DNA of 64,000 bases from Podospora comata (lineage: Eukaryota; Ascomycota; Sordariomycetes; Sordariales; Podosporaceae): positions 744,001 through 808,000 of the forward strand of contig CP071497.1 of assembly GCA_017354895.1 (NCBI GenBank), given 5' to 3'. The notes below the pieces were generated by a model. It ran no database searches. It saw nothing but the letters and a program-made list of their open reading frames with translations, and had not been told where the DNA came from. This document shows positions 34,000-45,568 of the stretch, piece after piece (positions within the stretch are counted from its first letter, which is position 1; every line of letters begins with the position of its first letter). Position numbers and translations under genes: made by a program.

Positions 34000-36330
34000 T
34001 CATTCACATACTTTAGCATCAACAGTAACCCATCCCGACAATCCCTCGTCGTCCGCACTATCATAATTGCTCAGTGCGAACAAGAAACTCCCGTACCCAC
34101 CCGCCTCCGACATGATGCTCGCCAGCAACCGATCACGGCTCTCTGTCATTACCGCTGACTCAATGCCGTCTCCACCTACACCACTTGAACCTCTGACACA
34201 AAAGCTAGAACTACACTCAGAAATTGACATTGTTTCCCTGTAAATTCTTTCTCTGGTTCTCGAGGCACCAGGTTCCAGCCCAGCAACCTGGTGTGTGCTC
34301 TCTGTCCGCTTGCTGTCCTCCCGGCCCAGGACAATACGGATCTCCTTGACATTTTCCGGAGTATCAACATCCATAGGTGTATTCAGCTCCTTCGGCTCCG
34401 AGTCTCTGCTCTTCTCCGTCACCCCAGTCGTACTCGACAACCTCGATCTCCTCCTCCCTCTCCTCTCTCGTAGCTTCGATCGGCAAAATGCCACTTCCGT
34501 ACTCGTACACGTCGTATACCCGCTGGTTTGGCTCTCTCCGCATTCCTCTCCCTGTTTCTCCTCGTCTTCTTGCTCGTGCCGGCGATGGTAGATACGCTTC
34601 GGGTCCATGTAGTCAGGCGAGAACATAACTCTTCTGTAGGACGATGGCGAGTTAGACTGGTCATTGTTACTAGTGGGAACGGAAGAAAAAGGGTCTTCCT
34701 CTTCTGGTGCTGGGGGAGGTGGTCTTTCCCTAGAGTTTGTTGGCGGCGGCTGTGCCACCTGCCTCGTGGGCTGAGCTTGGGGTGTAGGTTGCGGAGGTGG
34801 TGCTACACCTGCTCCGATACCTACTCCGACTCCAATGGCGGTACTGGAACCGGCGCTCACTGTCGGTGCACCGCCCGCTTCAAGGGAGGCTTGATACTCT
34901 TGAGGGGACTGGAGGCGCCGGATGAAGCCGTACTTTGCAATCTTTAGGCATGATCAGTATCCTCAGCTGAGGTACCATCACAATGTCCAACATGGTGTCT
35001 AGTAGAGAGAGAGGAGACGTACCTGGTCCTCAGCTTCACTCTGCAAATCTCTTGTCTCGTACTTGGGCCAGACGATCTTGCTTGTGCAGCAAGAGACGCA
35101 AAACTCGGTCCTGTCAGGGCAGAGTGGTTTCCCAGAGTCGTTCCGTGCTCTGATCTCAGGCGGCTGTGATGTCGATCGGAACATTCCCATGAAGCCCCAA
35201 CCTATCTCTCTCAAGCGGACTTCAACATCGAAATCAAAGTGAAGGTATCTTCTGAGTTCCCTAAGTCCATCCTCATTTCTCCAGCCCTTCTTGTTAACTT
35301 TCAAGATACTATCAATCAAAGCCGCGTCGACTTCCCGATTGACGGTGACCGGACAGGTCATGTTCTCGTAAATCTCTGGTGTCCACAAGTGTAACTGGGC
35401 TTCTGTCTGTCCTGACCAGTGGGCTGCTCGGTTGTAGGGCCATGTCCGAGAACTGCGGTGTCGGCACTCGCGATGCCTTCGACAGGAACAGCCACTGACG
35501 TGGGAAGATGAGACGCGAAATGAGGACTCGGATGGCTCTGGAACTGAGCAGGCAAACGGGAGGCCGAGCAGCGAGGTTATAGTTGGCCGGTAGGAGTCGC
35601 GACAGTCGGATCGAGGCTGGGGGTAAGTTTCGTAGGTGAGGGACTTGCGCCAGCTCCGAAGCTTGCGCTCGTAGGTGACCTTGCTGGCATGCTGAGCATG
35701 GGCCGTGAAAGCTGGGAGGGGGTGTCCGACACCTGTGGCGGTGACTCCGGCTGTCAAGTCGGTTGATACGCCGCTTTCATTGCGCATGGCGATGTCCGAA
35801 ACAACATCATCGCCCTTGGGCAGAACGTCATGGCGCTCGCCGCTGCGGTAGAGATAGCGAACGTTGACCGAGTCGAAGATGCGGTTGTGCCGTTGGAGTC
35901 TAGTTGTGTCAGTAAATTTCGGTCAATCTGAATCTCAAAGCATGCCATACTCTCCGGTCGATCGATTGATGTTGAACTGCAGCTTGAAACTGACAATGAT
36001 TCGATAGACAGGTCTTGCGCTGGGATCTCCACAATTGTAGGTGCCAGATCGCTCAATCCGCATCACGGGTTCCAGCACGCTGACAGAGGCATAGACGCCC
36101 TTTCCCCCTTGGATATTCTCTTCGAGAGTGACTGGATGAATATGTGAAAGGAGAATGGGCGGCTGTTGAGGTGGCTGGGCTGGTCGAGAGGCGGGAGGAG
36201 GGCCACTGGTTGGCGGTTGTTCTGGGTCAGGGCAGGCATACTGGCGCTCTGGAGACCTTTTGCACGACCTGCGTCGCCGTCTCGATCTCTCGTTGCGACG
36301 GTAGCGGTAAGACTCGTAGTTCTCGGACAT
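34000..36330 (-). CDS. hypothetical protein, 732 residues, Arg-rich N-terminus
   Basis: Three exons: 36330-35951, 35899-35023 and 34941-34000, with introns of 51 and 81 bp; the joins INRSTGE-LQRHNR and EAEDQ-IAKYGF keep frame. The N-terminus is basic (SYRYRRNERSRRRRRSCKR) and followed by a Pro-rich stretch. An apparently folded region of about 75-210 starts at LSHIHPVTLEENIQGGKGVY and ends around VRYLYRSGERHDVLPKGDDVV. A second lies at about 310-430 (LWTPEIYENMTCPVTVNREV ... LRRYLHFDFDVEVRLREIGW), with cysteine pairs CSCRRHREC and CVSCC. The last 250 residues are low-complexity and acidic/basic mixed. No known domain was recognised. The basic stretches suggest a nuclear protein; that is inference. 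Confidence 0.7.
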
Positions 36331-38655
36331 TCGAAATCAGATCACTGTTGGACGTGATGGCTGCACTCATGATGGAGAAATCAGAAGAGTATATGGGCGG
36401 TAAAGGCCGGTTAGGTAGGGGTTGGATCATGGCTTTTATTCTCTACGATATCTGGTGGCCAAGGAACATGTCGACTGAGGGTTGAGAAAATCACCAGGCG
36501 AGAGTAGCCAAACTTTATGACAGACAACGTGTGTTGTTTAATTTTAGCTAGCATCAAAAGTCAAAATTACCTAACTGGAGGTCGGTTCGCTTTTCGTATA
36601 GCCGCGGGTAATTTGCAGCCAAGACGTTGAAGGACCGGGCCCCGATGCCTCGTGAGTCGTGATGCACGCCATCGACGAACACCCAAGAGTCCAAGACGGG
36701 CGCCAATGTTTGAGCAACCTAATTTTGACGACCGACCGTTGAAAAATAGCAGGTGCAGGGCTGGTAGGGCTAGTAGGGTCGGTGATAATGCAGCCCTGTG
36801 ATTCTTGGCAAATTCGGCGTCGCCTGACCCTTATACCCATGACAGCTGGGCGATGTTTGGGGGCTGGTGTTGACAACGAGGAATGTTTCGTGCCGCCAGC
36901 ATGAACAGCTATTCAACATTTGGCCGACATCATCACACCCTGCAGTTTCGGAATACCGGAAATCAAAACAAAAAGAGATATCATATGAACGCATGATGGA
37001 AGTGAAAGGAAAATTGAGACGAACTGCCCTCCAGAGTGGCCAGCATATAGCTGTGTTGTGGGCATTTGAACTTTGACATTAGCCACCTTGAAGTTGACTC
37101 GACGTTGATTCAACGTTGGATCTCCAGACTTCCCCAGATATTGATTACCCTATTCCCCATGTGTGATCAGATCTGGACTGGCCGGGTCCGGGGAAATCTT
37201 GGCCCATCCGTCAACCCCAGAGTGAAAGAGCCGACCGTGCATTGCGCAACAACTCGCGCCGTCCATGGCCATCCAGGATGAGGCTCCAAATTCTGCATCT
37301 GATGCTGTCCCTGCCCTCTTCCAGGATTGGGCCTGCTTCTTTTTTTTTGCCTGAATTGGATGAATCCAAGAACGAGTCGAGCACCAGCGCTCGGCTATCT
37401 CCGCGAAAGCCGAGTCATGGTCGGGGATACCAGCTCCACCACATACCCCCATGGTCATCCACAATATCACCGAATCGACACCGCTCTTGATCATCACCAC
37501 AGCCGTCCAGCGACCTCAGCTGAGTTTTTCGCTGCATTTGACCTCAAAAATATTTGATCTCGTGATGTTCAATGGGCTGACAGAAAGGACCAGACGCAAT
37601 CCAAATACAGGGAACGCGATGCTGAACAGAGCACGGTGGAATTATCAATGGCAGAATCTTCAACGAAGCTTGAACCCTTCCAATGAAAATCAACCTGGGC
37701 TTTTTTGCAACGAACCCCCGAAGCAGGGTGGGCAGTGGGAACCCTGAGCTAGGCCAGAGCATGGAACAAAGTCGACATGTGATCCCGGCATTCTCAACGG
37801 TCTCTCCCAGACCGGATAAACACCACAACGGCTCGCTGAAACCGCCGATATACGCATCCTATTACAGATGTACATTTAGAAATCGAACATCTGAACGACA
37901 ACAAATTGAGTTCAAGGCATGTAGTAGGTAGAACCCTTACATCGGCAGTGCTATGAAGGCCTGGAGGTTTGGATGCCGGGATGAAATTCAACATCCTCGC
38001 CACTCCTGACATCTGGATCCGTGTCAGGCTGGATAGGCCCGAGAATATGGCCGCTTCAACAGGAAGAAACAAAACCCACCCACAAACGTCATCTCAATGT
38101 CTGATCCAAAGCGTTGGAGCTCTCTCGGCCCTTCCGAGTTCGTCCGAACTTTGGCTTTTCTCTCCGCAAAAACCATCCCCGCGGCAAGGTCCAACCCCAG
38201 ATATGCACAGGGGCAAGTGGGGAGACTCAACTGCCTGGGACGAAGCCACAGGCCACGAGGACAGCAAAAAGACTTCACAGAACATGGGGTGTTGTGGAGG
38301 GATTCACCGGGGTAGTTGGGGTAGGGTCGGGGTCGAAGGTTCGTCGAAGCTCATGAGAGCAAAGGTATATTATCCCCTTCCCCAGGAGCCATCACCGCCA
38401 AGTGTTCCTCTTTCTCATATTCCTGTATCATTCGACACAGAGGCTGACACTCACACATTCCCGCTTCCAAGGGTTTGGAATTATTTGAAGTATTTATCAC
38501 CTGCTTCATACCTCGTCTCAGTCCTCCTTTACCTCCTGTCCGGTTCTCATTGTCTCACCCTATCACCGACGACAACCACCGACCCTAAAACACCAACACT
38601 CACCCTCCTCCACCTACCATCTCAACACCAGCACAACCGCCTCAACTCAGTCAAC
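36331..38655. other. 2.3-kb intergenic region, hexose transporter promoter
   Basis: No gene supported. An open frame in phase with the transporter extends far upstream (from 37969), but it lacks transporter features and I take it as untranslated. The last 130 bp before the transporter ATG are C/A/T-rich and almost G-free, typical of the leader of a highly expressed fungal gene. Confidence 0.5.
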
Positions 38656-40331
38656 ATGCCCGGTGGCGCGGCTCCCCCCGTTGGGGCTGACACCCTCAGG
38701 GTGGAAGCCCCCGTTACCATGAAGGCGTACCTGATGTGCGTCTTCGCCGCCTTTGGTGGTATCTTCTTCGGTTACGACTCTGGTTACATCGCCGGTGTGA
38801 TGGGCATGGACTTCTTCATCAAGACCATCGAAGGCCCCGGTGCTCTCGTCCTCCCCGCCTGGAAGAAATCTCTCATCACCTCTATCTTGTCTGCTGGTAC
38901 ATTCTTCGGTTCGCTCGCCGCTGGTGATCTGGCCGATTGGATTGGTCGCAAGTTCACTGTCATCTTGGGTTGCATGGTCTTTATCGTCGGTGTGGTCCTC
39001 CAAACCGCCTCCGCCTCTCTCGGCTTGATCGTCGCTGGTAGACTTGTCGCCGGTTTCGGTGTGGGTTTCGTCTCGGCCATCATCATTCTCTACATGAGCG
39101 AAATCGCCCCTCGCAAGGTTAGAGGCGCCATCGTTTCCGGATACCAGTTCTGCATCTGCATCGGTCTGCTTCTTGCCAGCTGCGTCAATTATGGCACCCA
39201 GGACCGCGATGACAGCGCCAGCTACCGTATCCCTATCGGTCTTCAGATGGCTTGGGCTTTGATTCTCGCCGGCGGTTTGGCTCTCCTTCCCGAGTCGCCC
39301 AGATTCTTCGTTCGCAAGGGCCAGCTCGACAAGGCGCGTGTCACTCTCGCCAGACTGAGAGATCAGCCTCTTGATTCCGAGTACATTCGCGATGAGCTTG
39401 CCGAGATCATTGCCAACCACGAGTACGAGACTAGCATTGCGCCCGTCGGCGGCTACTGGTCCTCCTGGATGGTCTGCTTCCAGGGCTCCATCTTCAACAG
39501 CAGCAGCAACCTCCGCCGCACTGTCCTCGGCACCTCCCTCCAGATGATGCAGCAGTGGACCGGCTGCAACTTTGTCTTTTACTTCGGCACCACCTTCTTC
39601 CAGCAGCTCGGCACAATCTCCAACCCCTTCCTCATTTCCCTCATCACCACCCTCGTCAACGTCTGCTCTACTCCCATTTCCTTCTGGAGCATGGAGAGAG
39701 TCGGCCGGAGACCTCTTTTGATCTGGGGCGCCCTGGGCATGGTTATCTGCCAGTACATTGTCGCCATCATCGGCACCGTCAAGCCCGACGACGACAACTG
39801 CGTCAAGGCCATGATTGCCTTCATCTGCATTTACATCTTCTTCTTTGCCACCACCTGGGGCCCCGGCGCCTGGGTTGTCATTGGCGAGGTCTTCCCTCTG
39901 CCCATGCGCGCCAAGGGTGTGGCTCTTTCCACTGCTTCCAACTGGCTCTGTATGTGTTCCCCTCTTACCTCCCCATTACCATATCCCATAGACACAGCGC
40001 TAACCAGACCCCAAAAACAGGGAACTGCATCATCGCCGTCATCACCCCCTACATGGTCGACTCGGACAAGGGTAACCTCGGCGCCAAGGTCTTCTGGATC
40101 TGGGGCAGCTTGTGCTGCTGCTGCTTCCTCTACGCCTTCCTCCTCGTGCCCGAGACCAAGGGTCTCACGCTCGAGCAGGTCGACCAGATGCTCAACGAGA
40201 CCACGCCCCGTACTTCTGCCCGCTGGGTCCCCCACAGCACCTATGCTGGCGGTGAGAAGGCCGAGAAGTCGGTGCAGCATCACGAGGAGAAGGTTACTCC
40301 TTCTGGGAGCGATGGAGAGAGCCAGGTTTAA
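38656..40331 (+). CDS. MFS hexose transporter
   Basis: Two exons, 38656-39949 and 40021-40331, intron 71 bp (GTATGT..AACAG); 534 residues. The start at MPGGAAPPVGADTL sits in a good context (TCAACATGCC). Sugar-porter signatures: FFGYDSGYIAGV in TM1, DWIGRK after TM2, VGFVSAIIILYMSEIAPRKVRG (TM4 region), LLPESPRFFVRKG, LQMMQQWTGCNFVFYF (TM7, QQxxG and NxxxYY-like), ERVGRRPLL, and VPETKGLTLEQVD after TM12. Twelve membrane segments can be read. The closest group is the high-affinity glucose transporters of filamentous fungi (HXT/RGT2-like). The C-terminal tail is short (about 60 residues), so a Snf3/Rgt2-type sensor is unlikely. Confidence 0.95.
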
Positions 40332-40773
40332 GTTTGCCAACTCGGGTGTTGGGAATCAAATCATAATTCGGTGTTTTTGGGTTTCACATACCATTTTTAT
40401 TAGCTAGTTTGTTTCTTTTTGCGATACCATCATCATCGGGTACTATGGAGGCGGGAATTTGGATATCAAAAAGGCTATCTGGAGGGTGTAATACCATGAA
40501 TAATTAGCGCATGACTTGAATGAGAATTTGAATCAAGAATAATCTCAATACTTTTTCTGCTCGCCTTGAGATGCTTGCACGTTCTATCTCGGGAGTCATT
40601 CCACAACATTGTTCCTCCACAGGAAAACCATCCTGGGTCTTTACTTACACCAGCGTCTCTGTGACTTGTGCAAAGCATATCATCGAACAAAAAAAAAGGA
40701 AAATGACATGACACCAAACATTTCAAAAATGTCTGCAGAAAAGATAGCAAAAACACCAAAAAGAAAAGATGAG
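40332..40773. other. intergenic, hexose transporter 3' side
   Basis: Transporter 3' untranslated region and AT-rich DNA before tRNA-Phe; A-runs at 40690-40700. No gene seen. Confidence 0.5.
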
Positions 40774-40863
40774 TGCGGTTTATGTGGATCGAACACATGA
40801 CCTTCAGATTGACTTCCTGAAGTTGACTTCAGTCTGACGCTCTCCCAACTGAGCTAAACCCGC
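40774..40863 (-). tRNA. tRNA-Phe(GAA) with a 17-nt intron
   Basis: The minus strand gives GCGGGTT TA GCTC AGTTGGGA GAGC, anticodon stem TCAGA/TCTGA with loop CT-GAA-G, 17 nt of intron (TCAACTTCAGGAAGTCA), then A. The T arm is ATGTG/CACAT around TTCGATC, and the discriminator is A. The acceptor stem has one G5-A68 mismatch, the other six pairs being good. GAA reads TTY (Phe). Confidence 0.9.
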
Positions 40864-41171
40864 TTGTGTCGTTGTGTTACAGTGGAAGAATTGCGGCTAA
40901 TATCAATGGGCTGTGGAGCTGGGTTTGGAGGCTTACCCCTGAATAGGGGGAAGATGTTTTTTTTTTTGAGGGTTTATGCCTTTTGTGAGTAAGAAGTGTT
41001 GTTTTTTTTTTTTTTTAGATCTGAAGTCGGATTCTTTTGGCATCAAAGATGAGGATGGAATACAAGCGCAGTTTGGATACTTCTTTTCATTTATCCCTAT
41101 TCAACCCTTATAAGCTGACTGCATCAATCCAGCATTTCATGGCAGTTCCAAAAAAAAGTTTCCTAGAATTC
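40864..41171. other. intergenic with poly-T runs
   Basis: Two T homopolymers (about 40960-40968 and 41002-41016) lie between tRNA-Phe and the GH3 gene. They could act as Pol III or Pol II end signals, though the tRNA reads away from them. No gene seen. Confidence 0.45.
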
Positions 41172-43574
41172 TCACACCCTCTCAATCGCAGGTGGCTCCT
41201 GTCCCTTAGGAGGCTTGGGCCACCGATCCAACACCACACCCCCCTTCTCCGCCGCCTTCCCCTTCCCTTTCCCCTTCCCTTTACCCTTTCCACCTCTCAC
41301 AACCTCAAACCTCAACCTCGCCTTCGTCGGCTCATCCAACAAAACCTCATACTTCCCCGGATAAACAACCGTATTCCCCTCCTCATCATGTCTCGCCAAA
41401 TTCCCCAAATTCCATTTCAGCCCCCCCTCCCTCTTCTCCCCACCCTTTACACCCCTCAACCTCGTAAACGCCCCCAAAGTCTTGATCGGCCATGGCCCCG
41501 GCCCAACCCCCGGTGCTGATACAAACGCCAAAGCGACATAATCCGACGTCCGGTTCCCCCTGTTTTCCACCACGACCGGCAAGTCCGGCAGCGGGCAGGT
41601 GTCAAGATACTTGTCATCACACCCCTCCAGAACCTCATCAACATCAATAACCGCCGGAAACTTCTTGCCAAACTTGGGCGAGAAGGTCGTGTAGTGCAGC
41701 CCGAAACCGAAGGCCTGCACAGGGGTCTTGTACCACCTGTACGTCCTCCCAAGCTGGCTATTACCCGCTGATGGCCGGAGCGCCATGTCCGTCATGGGGA
41801 CCAGCTCGGTGAAGTTGCTCGGATACTGCGTCACTGGCAGCCTTCCCGCGGGGGACTTTAGCCCCGTGACCAACTCCATCACTGCCGTCCCGCCGTCTTG
41901 GCCTGGCCAGTTGGCCCAGAGGACGGCGTTGATTTTGGGGTTGGATAGCAAAGGTGTGTTGTCTAGTTGGTCGCCCATTTGGAGGACGATCAGAGGTTTG
42001 CTGAGGGTGGTCAAGAGGTTGATGAGAGATAGTTGAGCCCCTGGCCAGTCGAGGTCATACCGATCTTTTGTCTCACCCGCCGCGGAGGTGTCGATCCCCC
42101 CGAAATAGAGGATGTAATCCGCGTCTTTTGCCGCGGCCATCGCGTTGTCAGTCCAGGATTGGTTGGAGGCGAGGTCAGAGTGGAGGATGGGACCAGAGGC
42201 GGTGGAAAAGGGGATGCCGAGCTGGGAGGCGGCGTAGGCTGGGGTGTGGAGGTAGGCTGCCGTGCCGGAGTACCCTCCCCGAAGCTTGTCTTTGGCGTCG
42301 GACCAGAAGCCGATCATGGCGACTTTTTTGGGACGGCTCTTGTCGAGGAGGTCAGACAACGGGAGTGCCCCGTCGTTTTTGAGGAGGACGGTGCCATCGA
42401 CTGCAGCTTGGAGGGATAGTTTCTGGGCGGAGGGTTTGTTGACGTCTGCCCAGCCGAGGGAGGAATACAAAGACTGCTTTCCGTCAAAGTAACCTGCTCT
42501 GACTATCCCTTCGTATAATCGGAGAAGCGCGCGGTCAACGGTGGATTCCTTCAGGAGGCCTTGGGACCACGCCCCCGGGATGTCGGAGGAACCCTCATAC
42601 TCGCAGCTTGTATCCATGCCCGCTTCAAACGAGATCGCCGTGCCCTCCGCGTTGGTGGCCGCATATTTGTGATTCAGAGAAACATCCAAAACAGCCTCGC
42701 AATCGCTAGTAATGTAATTGTTATGCTCTGTCCAGTTCCAGTGCTCCCTCAAGATTGTCTGCAGCAAATAAGGGCTCGCACACGACGGCACGCCGTTGAC
42801 CGCGTTGTAGGCACACATGATGGAGCCCACTCTCGAGTCCCGAACACACTGCTGGAACGGCATGAAGTAATACTCGGCCATATCCTGCAACGAAATCTTC
42901 GCATTGAAGTTATGCCTGGTAGCACCGTTCCAGTCCTCAAAGTCGTTGGCTGCGTAATGTTTGCAGGTTGCAACCACTCTTCGCTCTTTTTCCGGCACGG
43001 GACCCTCCAGGCCTTTGATCATGGCTGCAGCATAGCGCTTGACCAACAGGACATCCTCTCCTGGTGTTTCCGATCCCCGACCCCAGCGCGGGTCTTTGAA
43101 GGGGTTGACATTGGGTGTCCAGTAGTCGAGGCCCGAGAAGCCAGCGTTGCCAAAGGCTCGACCTTCGATGCCGATGACTTCGGCAATCTTCTCCAGCAGC
43201 TCATCGTCAAAGGTGGCCGCCATGAGCAGGGGCATGGGGAAGGAGGTGGAAGAGTTGAAGGGGCCATCGCCCTGCCAGAATTGAGTGCCAGGTGCGTAGG
43301 CCACGCCATGAAGAGCCTCGCTCCACCAGTTGTAAGCAGGAAGCCCGATCCGAGGTGCCCCCAATGACTTGCTAACGATGTTTTGAAGTTTCTCCTCCGG
43401 GGTCAGGGCGGCAACGAGGGCAGCAGCTCTTTCAGGAGGTGAAAGAGTGGTGTTGCAGACTTGGTTCGCAGAAAGGAGGTCATCGACACAGTTGGGATAA
43501 AACTGGAAGGGGAGGTCAATGGCCCGGACAACAGCCGACGTGAGGCTTGCGCCCCAGAAAACGGACGATTTCAT
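41172..43574 (-). CDS. secreted GH3 beta-xylosidase (xylan 1,4-beta-xylosidase)
   Basis: Intronless, 800 residues. The start chosen is the ATG at 43574 (MKSSVFWGASLTSAVVRA, signal peptide); an upstream in-frame ATG would put 16 extra residues before it. GH3 features: the N-terminal barrel with NWWSEALHGVA, TPNVNPFKDPRWGRGSETPGED, CKHYAANDFE, and nucleophile Asp291 in YITSDCEAV; then the alpha/beta sandwich (MIGFWSDAKDKLRGGYSG) and a fibronectin-III-like C-terminus (PVVVENRGNRTSDYVALAFV). The combination NWWSEALHGVA and SDCEAV marks fungal xylosidases of the XylD/Bxl1 type, not beta-glucosidases. It releases xylose from xylo-oligosaccharides outside the cell. Odd: the C-terminus adds a (Gly-Lys)n run and a basic tail beyond the family end. 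Confidence 0.95.
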   Translation of the reverse strand: MKSSVFWGASLTSAVVRAIDLPFQFYPNCVDDLLSANQVCNTTLSPPERAAALVAALTPEEKLQNIVSKSLGAPRIGLPAYNWWSEALHGVAYAPGTQFWQGDGPFNSSTSFPMPLLMAATFDDELLEKIAEVIGIEGRAFGNAGFSGLDYWTPNVNPFKDPRWGRGSETPGEDVLLVKRYAAAMIKGLEGPVPEKERRVVATCKHYAANDFEDWNGATRHNFNAKISLQDMAEYYFMPFQQCVRDSRVGSIMCAYNAVNGVPSCASPYLLQTILREHWNWTEHNNYITSDCEAVLDVSLNHKYAATNAEGTAISFEAGMDTSCEYEGSSDIPGAWSQGLLKESTVDRALLRLYEGIVRAGYFDGKQSLYSSLGWADVNKPSAQKLSLQAAVDGTVLLKNDGALPLSDLLDKSRPKKVAMIGFWSDAKDKLRGGYSGTAAYLHTPAYAASQLGIPFSTASGPILHSDLASNQSWTDNAMAAAKDADYILYFGGIDTSAAGETKDRYDLDWPGAQLSLINLLTTLSKPLIVLQMGDQLDNTPLLSNPKINAVLWANWPGQDGGTAVMELVTGLKSPAGRLPVTQYPSNFTELVPMTDMALRPSAGNSQLGRTYRWYKTPVQAFGFGLHYTTFSPKFGKKFPAVIDVDEVLEGCDDKYLDTCPLPDLPVVVENRGNRTSDYVALAFVSAPGVGPGPWPIKTLGAFTRLRGVKGGEKREGGLKWNLGNLARHDEEGNTVVYPGKYEVLLDEPTKARLRFEVVRGGKGKGKGKGKGKAAEKGGVVLDRWPKPPKGQEPPAIERV

Positions 43575-44294
43575 GGCTGCAACATGAACGAAGTGCCAGA
43601 TTGCGTCGGGAGGGGAATACACAGCATCATCACCTCAATATAAAGACCATGGTGACAGCCCAACATGGAATAACACCACACCGACATGAACCGACATGAA
43701 GATCGGGAAGTTGGCGATCTCTGGTAACTTGAGATATTAACCACTATAATACCCGCTCCCCACTACTCTGCAGTGCCATCGTCCGGGTTCCTGTCCCGGT
43801 GCTTCGGGGACGGCTGGGTCTCAAGCGCCGGCGCTTCATTGGAGCGCGTCTATCTCGGGGTAACATAGTCGGGATGCAACCTTGACGATCTTGTTGACGA
43901 GAACGAGACACCGTTAATTTTTATCCAGGTTCCTGGGCTCATAGAAAGGAAATCTGCCTTGTTGGTGCGCGTAGCCTAGACGCCGGTGTGTGCTTATGTA
44001 TGCCGATACGTGGAGATGGATAAAAAGAGGCAATCAATATTCATCCGGCGAGCTCCTGCTACTTCTTCCCACACAACCCAAGTGGAGCGCTTGCTACCTG
44101 GCTGCCCGTCATCAACGGTGGCAACAAGAAGAGGGGTTTGTAAAACCGGAAGAATGGATGGTATTGCCGGAGGTCCGCTGGATAATTCATCGACAGCAAC
44201 ATGTTGAAGACGAGCGTGAACAAATAAACGCCAGCACCATCTACGCAATGGAAGCTCAGGATCCACCGAACACCGAGCTCTGTTACCCGCAGCC
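43575..44294. promoter_or_regulatory. divergent promoter of the GH3 and GH93 genes
   Basis: 720 bp separate the two start codons. It contains AGTGGGGAGCGGG on the minus strand (near 43755-43767), a fit to the SYGGRG site of the carbon-catabolite repressor CreA/CRE1, and a GGCTGG-type word near 43812. These are short words and only suggestive; a bidirectional, carbon-source-controlled promoter is inferred. Confidence 0.35.
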
Positions 44295-45568
44295 ATGCTT
44301 CCAAGCCTTCTCTCGTGTGTTCTGAGTGTCGGGGCTCTGACAGCCTCGACGTTGGCCCAAGGGTCAGAGACAGACCCGGCACCATTCACCACCTTTGGTC
44401 AACGGATCATCTACGACCCCCCCGAGGGCCACAGGGCTTCGTACCCACGACATATCGAACTAGAGGATGGAACTCTCCTGGTTACTAGCACAGTTCTCGG
44501 GTCCAACTTCTTCACCCCCTCTGCAGCCTTCCCCGTGTTCGAGAGCAAGGATGGTGGCGTGAACTGGGAATGGGTCTCCAACATCACTGACCAAGTCAAT
44601 GGCTGGGGGATGTCTGCTCAGCCAGCATTGCTTGAACTGACGGCTCCTTTGGCTGGCTTCGAGGCTGGCACTATTCTGGCGTCAGGAAACAGCTGGAGCG
44701 CCAACGGCACCCGTATCGACTTGTATGCGTCGACAGACAAGGCTCGGTCCTGGTAGGTTTTCTGGTCCTGTGATTCTCGTCAACATGGGGACCAATGCTG
44801 ACATCACCATTCGCAAGGTCCTTTGTGTCAAATGTCGCTGCTGGCGGCAGGCCGAACACCACAAACGGTGCTGACCCTATCTGGGAGCCCTTCCTCTTGG
44901 TCCACAACGACGAGCTGATCGTCTACTACTCGGACCAGCGCGACCCTCTTCACGGCCAAAAGCTGGCTCACCAGCGATCAACTGATCTGAAGACATGGGG
45001 TCCTGTGGTGAATGACGTTGCGTATGACGAGTATCTGGCCCGGCCCGGCATGACTGTCGTCGCCTACATCGCGCCCTTGAAACAGTGGATTTTAGTGTAT
45101 GAGTTCCCGGTTGGCAACTCTTCATCTCACGGCGTCAACTATCCCGTCTACTACCGTCTTGCGCCGGACCCAACCAAGTTCGACGAGGCGCCTGGGATTC
45201 CGATTGTCATTGAAGGCAAGGTCGCGCCGAACGCGTCGCCTTATGTGGTCTGGTCGCCTTACCCCGGCGGCAACGGCACCATCATCGTGAGTGACGCGGA
45301 TCGGGATGAGCTATATTCGAACCAGTTTGGTGGTGATCCCGACAAGTGGGAGATGCACCCTTGCAGCCAACCCAGTGCCTACTCCAGGGCGTTGCATGTG
45401 TTCAACAAGTATCCGGAGCACCTGATGGTTCTCGGCGCGGCCATCTTCGACGGCGGGCCTGATGAGCTGAGCTTGAGTGTGTTAAGCTTGCCCGAGTTGT
45501 TGAAGAACAAGGTCAATATCGATGAGTGGCTTGCTGGCCAAAACAAGACACAGCCTGGAAACGAGTAG
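44295..45568 (+). CDS. secreted GH93 exo-alpha-1,5-L-arabinanase
   Basis: Two exons, 44295-44752 and 44818-45568, intron 65 bp (GTAGGT..GCAAG); 402 residues. Signal peptide MLPSLLSCVLSVGALTASTLAQ. The mature protein starts PFTTFGQRIIYDPPEGHRASYPRHI and shows the sialidase-like six-blade propeller of GH93: ELEDGTLLVTS, SKDGGVNWEWVS, ADPIWEPFLLVHNDELIVYYSDQRD, GQKLAHQRSTDLKTWGP, RPGMTVVAYI and SPYPGGNGTIIVSD. Fungal GH93 enzymes (the Arb93A type) release arabinobiose from the ends of linear arabinan. Length is as expected. Its head-to-head neighbour is the GH3 xylosidase, so both may respond to pentose polymers. Confidence 0.9.

Noticed and set aside
37969-38655. N-terminal extension of the hexose transporter
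   Set aside because: The frame is open for about 690 bp upstream but the sequence is not transporter-like. The ATG at 38656 has a good context and gives the normal family length.
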